A stretch of 64,000 nucleotides of DNA. Source: Nectonema munidae (lineage: Eukaryota; Nematomorpha; Nectonematoida; Nectonematidae). Below the pieces are notes generated by a model. That model ran no database searches. It was not told where the DNA came from and worked only from the letters and a program-made list of their open reading frames with translations. Shown here in pieces: positions 1 to 10,600 of this stretch; the stretch's first letter is position 1; the number at the start of each line of letters is the position of its first letter. Position numbers and translations under genes: made by a program. The stretch is taken from the NCBI GenBank assembly GCA_030549495.1, contig JAUIRK010000889.1, forward strand, positions 1,304,501 through 1,368,500. Direction: 5' to 3'.

Positions 1-189
1 ATTTGTTTTTAAGTTTTTTATATTTTCTTTCTTAAACTACTCCAGTCTTATCAAGTTTTAGGAAAAAGTTGGAGCAGTTTAGAAAGAAAAACAGTTAAAA
101 CTCAAAAAACTTTTAGAGAAAAGAAAATAAAAAGACTGAACAATAAACTTTTTAATTTTATTTTTTTTTAATTTTTTTTATTTTTATTT

Positions 190-1000
190 TTTTAAATGAA
201 AAATCATTTTTTGTATAAGTTTAGTAGAGTTTGGGTAAAAAATCAGACAGCAGATTTGATTTTACAGTGTATCTTCCACAAAGTCCTTTCTCATTTTTAA
301 GCACGCAATGCCTCTATATCAGTATTTTCTCTTTTTCATTTTATCAATTCAAAAAATTTTTCTAGATTGATTCTTTCTTGAACATATGATTGAATTTTGT
401 TTTGTTTCTATTACAATTTTCTTGAAACTTCTTTTAACATCATTATATAATACCTTTGTTTCTTCTGTTTTAAGTTTTTCCCAATTCTTAAAAGCCCCTC
501 TTTTCTTCTTTATTTTGTTCCTTACTTCATTTTTTCAAAACAAAACAGACTTGAGTATTTTTTTTTAGCTTTTGTCTGCTCCCAAAACTTTCTCTGTTGT
601 TGTTGTGAGATCTCTTTTAAATCCTATATAATACATCTTTCTTTTTTATCCCATACTAGTTTATCTAATTCAAAATAAAACTCTTCTTTCAACCAATTTG
701 TGGGTCATAAATTGAAACGAAAGGTCATATCTCATTATTTAAGCACATATCTAATACAATTATTCTGTCGGTAACATAGTTACCATTCACTAATTTAGTA
801 ATAAATTCCAACTTGACCATTATCGCAACTTCTGCTGAACTCTTGCTATTGCCAAACCCAAAAAAGCTTAAAATGTTCAATTTTTTTACATTTTTGACAT
901 TTATATCTTACCTCTTGTAAAATTACAATGTCTACCCTTCTTCTATTGAACATCTTGGTGATTTCTACTTACTTTCCAACTAAGCTATGGACATTCAACT
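190..1000 (-). mobile_element. RTE-like LINE fragment (endonuclease start and linker)
   Basis: On the minus strand, short pieces in shifting frames read like the N-terminal endonuclease of RTE/BovB-type LINEs: LNVHSLVGK, then MFNRRRVDIVILQEVRYK near 990-910, with the QE of the active site. Lower coordinates (about 560-230) resemble the lysine-rich linker before the reverse transcriptase. Many stops and frameshifts make it dead. The family call rests on motif resemblance. It abuts a plus-strand LINE remnant of another type at about 1 kb. Confidence 0.55.
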
Positions 1001-1129
1001 TTCCAGATCTCAAATTTTCTACAATTTTTGTATAGGTATTCTTTCTGTGGTAGGAAAACGATTGAACCCGCGCGATACTTATAGCTGTACCGGACCAATT
1101 TTTGTTTGTGTTCTTATTATAAAAAGTTT

Positions 1130-3050
1130 TTGGAAAAGTTTTACAAATTGGATGACTTTCGTGACGCTAACCCTCCTATTTTATCACTCTAGACTTTGTA
1201 GCAGAAAATGGAAGAGGATTTGTAGAACCAAAAATAAATATAAAGTACGTGACCTAAAGTGTGAATATTACTTTGACTTGTTTCAAATTGCAAATCACAT
1301 AAATTCCATTATAAAAGGAAGTAAAAATAATCAAGTTATTTTATATGAAAATTGGATAAAATTGATGATAATTTTGAGATTTCAAAGGAATTTAACAAAT
1401 ATTTTACACCTTTGCCATCATTACACTTATCATCATCTAAGACAGCATTCTCATAAAGGAATATTTTCCTATAAGGTTAGAAATACTTGTCAAATTTATT
1501 CCATTATCGACGCGATGAAAACAATAGTTGGCAAGATATATTTGGTGTTTCTATTAATCACATTAAATTGATCAATCATCTCGTCTGCTATTAAAATGCG
1601 GAAATCATAAATCTCTCTAATTCTACAGGAATATATTCAAAGAACCTCAAAGTTCACAACGTAGTTACTGTTTTGAAAAAACCAAAAATCTCAAATCACA
1701 AATTATAGACCTATTTTTTTAATTCCCATATTATCAAACATTTTTAAAAAGTTTTTAATTTTTCAACTCAAGGAATATTTCGTAAAACAGAACATTTATT
1801 TTTCATGACAAATATTCAGCTAAGTTATTGCACTCTTACTTAATAAAGGGATTTTTGATCTCCTTGAAAAAAAAGAATTTATTATTTTATTCTTTAATAT
1901 ATCAAATTCGTTTGATACGGTTAATAACTCCATTTGGATTGATAAACTCTTTAGTTTTGGTTTTATTAACAATACTCTAAGGGTAGTGATAAAATACGCG
2001 AACATATGCGAACAATATTAAAAACCTCTATTTTTCAATTACATATTTCATTCTTTTTAAGCAATTTCTTTCATTTTGATCATTTATATAGGTATAAAAA
2101 ATGACTTATGTCTTCGTATTTAATGAACAGAAGTCAGAAAACTTACGTGAATTTTGTTCTATCGGATTCATTAGAGATAATGTTTGGAGTTCCTCAAGGT
2201 TCTGCATTAGGCCCTTTGCTTTTCAACAATTATGTGAATAAAATATTTTCAAACTTCAACAGTTTTGAAGTCTTACTTTATGTTGATGATATTTGTGCTT
2301 TTGGTGCTGTCTCTAAACAAAATTATGATACTTTATCAAAGTTTGATATATTGAAAGAAAATTTAAGCTAATTGGATAAATAGTGCCCTGTGAACATATT
2401 ATCGTTCAATATGAGTAAACCTAAAGCAATGATTGTTTATTTTTGCGTGATTAGGGTTGGTTAGATGCTGGATTCGATAACTCAAGGTCTTGGGTTCAAT
2501 CCCGCATCAAGCCTGCTTTCCTCATAGTTCGATACAAGCGGCGCAATTGTGCCTTCTCGATGAAAACACCCGAGGTACCTTTCCTTCCTTCCTTTCCTAA
2601 GCTCGTTTCAAAATAGTAAATTCTTATAATTTTCTTGGATTGACAATAGATAATTAACTCAGCTACTCATCACACACAAATCAGCTAGCATTTAAGTTAA
2701 ATGGTTTACTTCGCCATACTAAGCATATATTCAATACCAAGATAAAGTTACTTCTGTATAAATCTTTCTTCGTTCAGTACCTAAGTTTCAGTAAATTGGT
2801 ATCTGAAAAATAAATTAAAAAACACTATTTTACAGAAGAAGGACTTGAGAACTCTTTCTAATTTAAATTTTCCGGCTCATACTTTTCATTTATTTAAAAG
2901 TAATAACTTACTTAATGTTGATGATGTTTATAATCACAAAATGGCAATTTTTATATTTAACTATTTAAAAGGAAACTATAATATTCTTTTCGAAAACCTT
3001 ATAAACTATAAATCAAAACATGCATATAGAACACAGCAATAGTATATTAC
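1130..3050 (+). mobile_element. Degraded Jockey/CR1-like LINE, reverse transcriptase region
   Basis: A non-LTR retrotransposon relic. In order: a linker piece ending FNKYFTPLPS (about 1395), NYRPIF and ILSNIFKK (about 1705-1750), an ISNSFDTVNNSI block (about 1895-1940), the RT motif GVPQGSALGPLLF (2180-2220), the catalytic block LLYVDDICAF (2274-2303), and the post-RT segment with TFHLFKSNNLLNVDDVYNHK (about 2880-2940) ending YRTQQ. YVDD takes the place of the usual YADD. Several frameshifts and stops. A SINE at 2447-2590 interrupts it just after the RT core, so the LINE is older than that SINE. Confidence 0.75.
2447..2590 (+). mobile_element. tRNA-derived SINE, family 2, copy 1
   Basis: The segment has a Pol III B-box-like GGTTCAATCCC (about 2493-2503) downstream of a degenerate A-box region, then a non-tRNA body (CATCAAGCC, TCATAGTTCGATACAAGC, TTCTCGATGAAAACACC) and a CTTCC-rich tail. 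A second, reversed copy at 48484-48590 shares the B-box region and body, which shows that this is a dispersed SINE and not a tRNA gene. It lies inside a LINE relic. Confidence 0.65.
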
Positions 3051-3768
3051 GGCATGTGTCTTTTATCGTCTAATTAATTAAGAATTTTTTAATAATATTG
3101 AATTTTTTTGGTTATCATTTACAAATTTTGTAAAAAAACACGTACTCTCCCACTATATTATTTAAATTTTTTGTTGTGACAAAAATTATTTTTCTTGTAA
3201 ATATAGTTACATTATTTCCTTTTAATTTATAAGTGGAATTATATTATATGATATATTTTTTTCAGACAAAGTATCCTACTTGCGGCCTTCTGCCTTTAGA
3301 TCTTTATCACTTTTTTATTAGTTTATACTTTGGATATTTTTTTACGAACTTATATATTTCCTTTGAATTTACATATATGTTGGGATGTGAACTATTGCCT
3401 TTTTCAATAAATTTTCTTCTTCTTTCTTCTATTCAATCCTTTTTCAAAATTCCTCTTTTTAATGAAATCATTCATAATAATCTTTTTTAATTAGAAAATT
3501 TTTACCTTTGTGATCAAAAATACCCTCTCTTTAATATCGAAGGAAAAAATTTGTCAAATTCGATTCACATTTATACTGAGAATATAAATATCGTCACCTA
3601 TTGGTATCTGTCATAGTTATGGTAACTTTAAATGTTTAAAGATTATCAGATACCTTTTTTTGTCAATCGATGATTAAAATATTAACTAATAAGCTAAATC
3701 TTTAAAGATTTTTGGTTCACAATGGTGGATCTTCAATTTCACGGCGAAGATGTTTTTTGAAATATCCA

Positions 3769-4200
3769 CTAGTTCATTTGAAAAAGATATACCTTCAGTG
3801 TAGACCGAAATGGTTTATTTTTAACTTTTTGAACTTTTATATCGATTGATAAAAGATTCGCTAGGTTATCTGAAAAATGATAGATGAGATTATAAGCTGT
3901 ATGATTGAAGAAAATTGTTCTATTAAAATTTTGAGGTCTTGTTGGTAGATTTATTCCAGGTAAGAATGAGTTAAAAGTAATTAACACTAAAAATCTATTG
4001 ACGTTATAAAAATGAAGTTTAAAGAGGTTAAAGTTAAAGTCTCCGCATAAGAAATTTAAAGATTGTATGTTGATGCTTAATATATTATGGTCATACGTGT
4101 CAAAAGAAATGCATTTATTAAAGAAAAAATTGTAATATGACAAAAAATTCCTACCCTTTTCGGTTATAATATTGGTTATATTATTGATAAAATGAAGTTC
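3769..4200 (-). mobile_element. Jockey-like LINE endonuclease fragment
   Basis: The open frame on the minus strand (4143-3769) contains LCGDFNFNLFKLH followed by a FNSFLPGINLPTRPQNFNRT segment and a degraded IDHIFTN-like end. This is the GDFN motif and following region of apurinic-like endonucleases of Jockey/CR1-type LINEs. Only this block survives, and it is opposite in strand to the RT remnant at 1.1-3 kb, so it is a separate insertion. Confidence 0.65.
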
Positions 4201-4488
4201 TTTCTGAACATAAGGACATGAACGATATATAGCTGAATGATCCGTTGATTTTCATTGTCCTTACTACAAGTCTTTTGCTCCCGACTGTTAAAAAATAAAA
4301 TAAAACTTAACTGTAAATTACTGAAACATGATGCGAGTATATAGCTTTATGGAAAGTTCTTTGATATAAAAAACCAAACAACTGACTTAATTTTTAAAAT
4401 CTCCTTTGAAACATTAACTGCAATTTAAAGCTAGAGTTACAAAAATATTTCCTGAATCAAGTTTAACATTATCAATTCACTATGTATG

Positions 4489-4687
4489 AAGAGCCTCATG
4501 GTTGTTAGGGTGTACCTCTCAGCTTAACAGTTGAAGGTCAGGGGTTCGATCCCCAAGGCTCCCAAATCTAAAAAAAAAAACAAATTCACAAAAACTGTGA
4601 TTAACCATCTTAAATTTGTAAAAGCCTCTTGCCAGCTTTCGAAATCCTTGCATTTTACAAGCTGTGTCAAATAAATCAATCAATCAA
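4489..4687 (+). mobile_element. tRNA-derived SINE, family 1, copy 1, with target duplication
   Basis: A head with a strong B box (GGGGTTCGATCCCC, about 4538) is followed by a body ending CAAGCTGTGTCAAATAAATC and an (ATCA)n tail. It is bounded by the 12-bp direct repeat TCACTATGTATG at 4477-4488 and 4688-4699. A nearly identical copy lies at 43541-43742. The intact duplication indicates a fairly recent insertion. Confidence 0.88.
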
Positions 4688-5036
4688 TCACTATGTATGG
4701 ATAAGTTCATAGTAAAATATTGGGAAAAATGGGATAAGTGACCTATGAATTCTGATTTATTGACCGGTTAAATATTTTTTGTCAAATGCAAAAAGTTGGT
4801 TTAAATTAAGATAATAAAAAAATCGTACAAAGAGAATATATTATTCAGTTTATATATTTGAATTAATAGACAGGTTTCATTAATTTTTAAAATAAAAAAA
4901 TAACACAATTAGATTACAATCAATAATTAAGTAGGTTTCCTAATTTTTTTCGACCTATTATTGAGGAATCAAAATTAGCCTATGATAAATAGTGTTAAAA
5001 ATATATATATATATTTCTTTTTGACAAGGTGTTTCA

Positions 5037-5165
5037 TACAAGGGAAGTAGAAACTTCCATATCTGCACTGATGAACTTTTTATGATAAGTCGATGGCATC
5101 GCTGGGATTCGAACCAAAAGGCTTTGGATCCATAGCGACGCCTCTACCTATCAGCCCACCAGCAG
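5037..5165 (-). mobile_element. tRNA-derived SINE (third type), single copy
   Basis: On the minus strand, GGTGGGCTGATAGGTAGAGG (A-box-like) is followed about 45 bases on by GGTTCGAATCCCA, a consensus B box. The sequence folds only roughly as a tRNA and runs into a non-tRNA body (GATGCCATCGACTTATC). No canonical acceptor stem was found, so it is taken as a SINE head or degraded tRNA pseudogene rather than a working tRNA. Confidence 0.5.
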
Positions 5166-5583
5166 TCTAAATTTAAAATTAAATTTAACCTAGTGTTAAC
5201 CAGTGTTAAAAATATGGCAAACAATAATACGATCCAAATGGTAGAATTAAAATTTGTTTATTCGTTTTAGCAAAAAATATCTTGATTACTAGATGAAATT
5301 ATTTTTTGATTTTTTTTGATACACTTTGGTAAAATAAATGATAGAACTTAGAAAAAATTTTTTTAAATATTTTTGAAAATTGTAATTTAATACAAAAGAA
5401 ATGAAGGAAAGTTGAAATTTTTGATATTTTTTCGCCTATAAAAAATATATTCTATAATATGTACTAAATAAAATTCTTCTAAAAAATATCCCCAGGATCT
5501 ATAAGCTAGCTAAATTTATTACCTTTTGCAAAATTTGACATTAGTTTTTTAGATTTCTTCCGATACATTTTCCGATTTTCCAA

Positions 5584-5701
5584 CTAAACCGGTTATCGAC
5601 CACAGTCGACTTTACAAAAATGTGAATCGTCTGCGTTTATTAATGCTTTTTAATACATATCTGCTTTTTACTAGATATCGTCTGATTATTCTGGTCGTTA
5701 A
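5584..5701 (+). mobile_element. TTAA MITE, subfamily B
   Basis: The left end reads ACCGGTTATCGACCACAGTC and the right end ATTATTCTGGTCGTTAA, with the internal blocks ATCGTCTGCGTTTATTA and AGATATCGTCTGATTATTC. The same order is seen at 34350-34466 and, reversed, at 49483-49604. Its TTAA boundaries suggest a piggyBac-type mover; the left one is mutated. Confidence 0.65.
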
Positions 5702-5869
5702 ATTTACATTGTAGTTTTTATCTCTTTTTTTCAGGAAGTTTTACTTTTTTATGGATACTTCAGCAATTTTTTTAGATTCTTTTTATTTAAACTAAATTAA
5801 CTTTTATTTTTGTTAAATTTTAAATCTCTTCACCATTTGTCTACATTAATTTATATAAAATAAGGATTT

Positions 5870-6300
5870 TTACCCCGGTGGAATGTTTTCTTTAATCGCC
5901 CCTATAACTGAATTAGTGATATCATTTTTAATTTGAAACTGAAGCCATTTCTGTAATAAGAGGAAAAGTTGAAACATTTGTCAAAGGATAAATTTTCATG
6001 AAGAAATCTTTTATCCACTTTCAATAATACTAAAATATACCCATCATGAAGATCTTTCACGTTTCTCGGCAGATGTAATTCTTTGAGAGGACTAAGTCTT
6101 TCAGGATCCACTCGTATTTTGCCCTCCTCTTGGTTATATTCAAGTAAAGAGATGGATCGTGTTGAGAAGGTACACTTTTTCCTATTGAAAACTTTTATTT
6201 TCTTGACTATCATGGAGCCAAAAATGTGTGCAGGTTTTCGCTATGCTCTTCATTTTTGCGATAAAAGGGTATATTGTTTATATAGGGAAAACTCCTAACT
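5870..6300 (-). mobile_element. Ty3/gypsy-like LTR retrotransposon fossil (pol piece)
   Basis: A minus-strand stretch resembles the end of the reverse transcriptase of Ty3/gypsy elements: a KCTF block, then a segment with the DPER and NVKDL landmarks of that region. Only this internal piece is present. No LTRs, gag or envelope were recognised. It is broken and old. Confidence 0.5.
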
Positions 6301-7600
6301 TTTCTCTAATTATTGAATCAATGATTCGTTTAAAGCAAGCGGCACCATTTTTTACCCCTTATACACTCCCTTAAGAGACTTTCGACTGCTTGAGCGATTA
6401 AATTTTCATCTTTATGAAATCTCTGAGGTTTAGTAGCTATTGACCGACAATCCGGCAATACGTTTCTGAACAAACTAAAAATTTCAGTCTTCATCTAAGT
6501 AAGTCTACAATGGAGTGGAGGCTCAGAACCCCCCTCCCTCTGGGATTTATTTTGCCCCCTGAAACTCCCTTGAAATATATAAATGTATGCACTTCTTATA
6601 GTCCCGGTCCCATTAAAGTTGTTTTTCCCCCTGTATCTGTTTTGTTCCCTCTGTACATGGAGTCTGACGACCCGGCTCTCTATATTCCTAGCTACTATTG
6701 TTTTCTAACTTCAAACGTGTACTTTTTTGAGATTGAATATCTCGATGGTAGTTTCAACCACCTTCTGTTCGTCTCTTTCTTGCATGTTCCAATAACTCAT
6801 CTGTGTGACTATTTACTCTGTGAATAATGTCACGATATGATTTTTTTGAGTTTTTTAATAAATAATTTTAATAATATGAGGAATAAAGAAATGTCTTTGT
6901 TAGTAATAAGTGAAAGGTTATATTTTTTTATACAAGGCATTCATTACTGAAAGCGTTGTGTGTTTATAATCCTATTTAAGTTCAAGACCTTATACTAGCT
7001 GCTAGATTCCTCCTTTCCTATCGAGACTAGCAATGCATTTTCCTAATTAAGTTTTCAAAAGATTTTGAATGTGAAAAAAAAATATTCAGTGATTTGTGTA
7101 TCTTTTTATGCTAAAGATTTGCAAGAGAAAATATAAATATACTATAGATCTGCAATAGAGTATACTTATTTTTTTCTCAAAATCAATTATATTTAGTTAA
7201 TCGATATAATTTTTAGTTAATTAGATAAAAGAGTTTGTTGTTGCATAATTATGTAATATAAAAGACTTAATATTAGAATTAAAAAAACTCTAATCCAATT
7301 TGACCCTAATTTCCGAATCCCAATCTAACGCTTCCAAACACAAATTTCTGATTAACAGACTGGTTATTCATTTGACGATGTCATTCAACGTAAAGGCCTT
7401 TCGACCAAATGTCTCTTGACTGAAATCTGATTTATCAAAAGAGCCTGTGGAAGTGTACAAGTGAAAAAAAGTGCTACAGGTTTTCATCCAATTATTCATT
7501 CATGCCACCATTTTGAAAGAAGTGGGCGTTAAAAAAGAAGGGTGTTTTTATTTAATTTAATTATCTTTTTAATTCAATTTTTAGGGCTTTCTAGAACATA
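6300..7600. other. No gene seen; upstream region of ataxin-3
   Basis: The stretch is AT-rich and holds no ORF with recognisable similarity. The part next to 7602 should contain the promoter and 5' UTR of the ataxin-3 gene, but no TATA box or initiator can be picked out with confidence. Confidence 0.4.
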
Positions 7601-7601
7601 A

Positions 7602-7625
7602 ATGGATAAAGTTTATCATGAGAAG
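7602..7625 (+). CDS. ATXN3: Ataxin-3 coding exon 1
   Basis: The eight codons MDKVYHEK end at a good donor, GAGAAG|GTAAAG, phase 0. The family usually starts M-x-x-(I/V)-(F/Y)-H-E-K just before QEG, which fixes this ATG. Confidence 0.88.
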
Positions 7626-10600
7626 GTAAAGCTTTACATCATTTGATTGATTGACGTTTGTAAAGTTCCCCATCCTCCAATATACGGCTTCCGTTGTTAA
7701 TGTCCTAAATCAATATTGAAAAAGTTTACAAATTTTAAATGATTATTATTTAGTTTGTTTGAGTTCAATTGTTTAGCTAGGATTTTTGGAAAAATATTTT
7801 AAAATTTTAAAACAAATAAAAATTTATCTAATACTACTCACCAACTAACTGCTTTATACTATAATTTTTTAATGGATGGTGTTGCATCCAAGAGAAGAAT
7901 ATTCTTTCGTAACGAGGGATGTTGCGTTTGGAATTAAAGTCATCATTTGCTCGATCTACCCTTCTACCAGTAGGCTTAATTGAAATCTTGATTCAATTTA
8001 TGCTAATTTTGTAATTAAATATCAGTTTAACTAATTAGAATTAACTAACAAAGCAACAAACTTATTCATTAAATAACTTATTATTTACACTCCTTAAGGA
8101 CCAGTATGACACCAGTGTCCCAAGAAATCAAAATCATCTGCCTTAAATATATAAAAAAAATACATTGAAAAAGAAAGCAGATGATATTAGTCTTCAAAAT
8201 ACTGTAACTAAGCAACTTTATATTACTATTAAGTATTTTACTTTATAAAAATATAATTAAAAAAAGCTACTCTATCGCTGTTTTTGAGTATTAAATTTTT
8301 TTCTCAATTTGCATAATAGTTGACGAGTGCTCAACCAATTTCAAATGGGCCTTGATGTATAAAATTTTGGAAAGCTATTGTCGTGGTTAAGATTAATTAA
8401 CATTGGTGTTAGTATTAGCGTTAGGTGTTGCAATCTTACATACATCCATCAATTTACATATACATTTTTTGACATCTTGACACAAACTTTCCTATTTGTT
8501 TGTATTGATACACGTCTGATCTCAAAAACAGCGGTATAGCCAAAAAAAAAGTTTATTTTTTAATTGAACTTCTTGAATATTCATACTATTATACAAGCCT
8601 TGTGAAAGAATAGGGCATACTCCATATATTTCAAATGTTAGTTTTTGGTGGGGAGGCGATTACTATACATATGGATATTTTTGTTTCTTTTTCTTAAACG
8701 CGCATTCATTTGTTCTTAACAGCAAGAAGGCATGCTCTGTGCCGTGCACTGCATCAACAATCTTCTTCAAGGCCAGTACTTTGGCGCCTTTGACTTGGCG
8801 GAAATTGCTAAAAATGTGGATGGAATGGAGAAGGCTTTACAATCAAACCCCGTATTTTTTTGTCTTTTTTTTACTTTCGTTCCAGCTCAGTACCCGAACG
8901 AGTCAAAATGAAAAATGGCTAACGACTTATCAAAAATATTACTTAGAGTTATTTAGTCAGTTAGTTACATAGAAAGTTAAACTTTTCAGGACCATAATTT
9001 TCAAGACTAATCATCTGCTTTCTTTTTGAATCGAATCTTACATATATAAAACAGACGATATTCGATTTATGCACCGACATATTCGGGTTAATTAATTACC
9101 TTTGTAATGAGTTGATTAGTTAGATAGAAAGTAGGTTATATTACCATACCTCTTTTAGCCAAAAAATATTTCCCTGATTCAAAAGAGATGTTTCCCCAGT
9201 GGCTGATTATTGGCTGAGTGTCTAGTTTGTCACCAATCAAAATATGGAGGACATTGCACAAGCCTAACCCTATATTTTTGATTGATTGATTGACAGACAC
9301 TCCGACCTCCTCATACTTCGCAGAACGCAAGTAATTCCGGATTTTTTTCTTTCGAAGTTTTGGCGAAAGCCTTGCAGATTTGGCATTTAGACTTGATTCC
9401 TTATTCAAGCGCATCCTCTCAATTTGCACTCACTGTTCGCGAAGATCCATCAAGGTATGCATTTTCTTCTCTAATCCTTCACGAATTGATCAGCTAATAC
9501 GCCACTGTATGTATGTATGTATGTATTTGTGTATGTATGTGTAGATGTTTTTTTGTGTCGGACGTGTATTTTGTCAAGAATGTCAAAAAATTTATACATA
9601 GATGCATGTATGTACGATGACACTAGCACTAAACCAGACACTAGACCTAACCCAGCATCAAAATCACACGCAGAAGGCCCATTTTTGTTTGGCACATGTT
9701 TCGCTTGTTGAATGTAATCTCTCTCTCTCTCTCTCTGTTGTACACAATTGAGTTTAATTGGGGTGAAAAGACTTCACATCTGTGATGTGAACAATTTCAA
9801 TTAAGATTGTACTCCAAATCGTTCAGATTTATAAGCAAAATTAACTTACTTCATGTTATATGCAGGGTTAAAAAATCGTGAAACAATTATCAGTAAATGT
9901 TTCTCTCATGTCGACTTACTTTTATAAAGAGAGAGAGAGAGAGAGAGAGTGAGAAATTTATTTCAAATAAACAACAAAAGCTTCAATCTATGAAATAGAA
10001 ATATTATGATTATTTTTCAAAAATGCCAAATATTATTACATTAACTCTAAAAAAGGGAAAAAGAACCTTTTTAGTGATCTATTTCTGACAACTTTTCTTC
10101 AACTCCATAAAATAGGAATCAACGCTGTGATGCATGAACAGTGATTGGTTCTTGATTTAAATAATTGATTGGGTTGTTGTTAGCACTTAGGTTACACTGT
10201 CTCGTTATTAGTGTAAACAATCAGTTCAAAAAACAATTTTTATTTAAAGTGAGAAGGTAAATCCATCGCTGGAAAATACTCACAGGGGAAAATATAGAAT
10301 TTGTGTCACACTTTTGTAGCAGTAGCGATGAGCAAGTGTATTTTCAGCCAACCTACATAAAAGCGACCTTTAGGTACTACTGACCTATGTGTAGGCCTCT
10401 ACTTATGGCTTTGTTGTATAAATATATAAGTTTTATTAAATCCAAGCTTCAGTCAGATAGCTTCCCCACTTAACAAGTAAGTTAACTACAATGGGTTAAG
10501 TGTTGTATGGATGTGTGGGCAGTTGAAGAGGCGGTGTATATGTGTTGATTGCAAAGCGGATTCGTATGTCTTTTTGGATTAATTTTATGAAGGTACTCAC

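Noticed and set aside
386-568. Phe/Leu-rich ORF that looks like a membrane protein
   Set aside because: The frame is poly-T-driven low complexity, antisense to the RTE-like linker, with no signal or domain.
2490-2510. tRNA gene suggested by B-box GGTTCAATCCC
   Set aside because: No acceptor stem or proper anticodon arm, and the same segment recurs at 48.5 kb with a non-tRNA body, so it is a SINE. The same reasoning applies at 4538, 5110 and 43593.
9136-9429. Minus-strand 97-codon ORF
   Set aside because: It is the antisense of ataxin-3 exon 3 and its flank.
9471-9711. Overlapping ORFs on both strands
   Set aside because: Products of the TATG/TGTA microsatellite; no homology.
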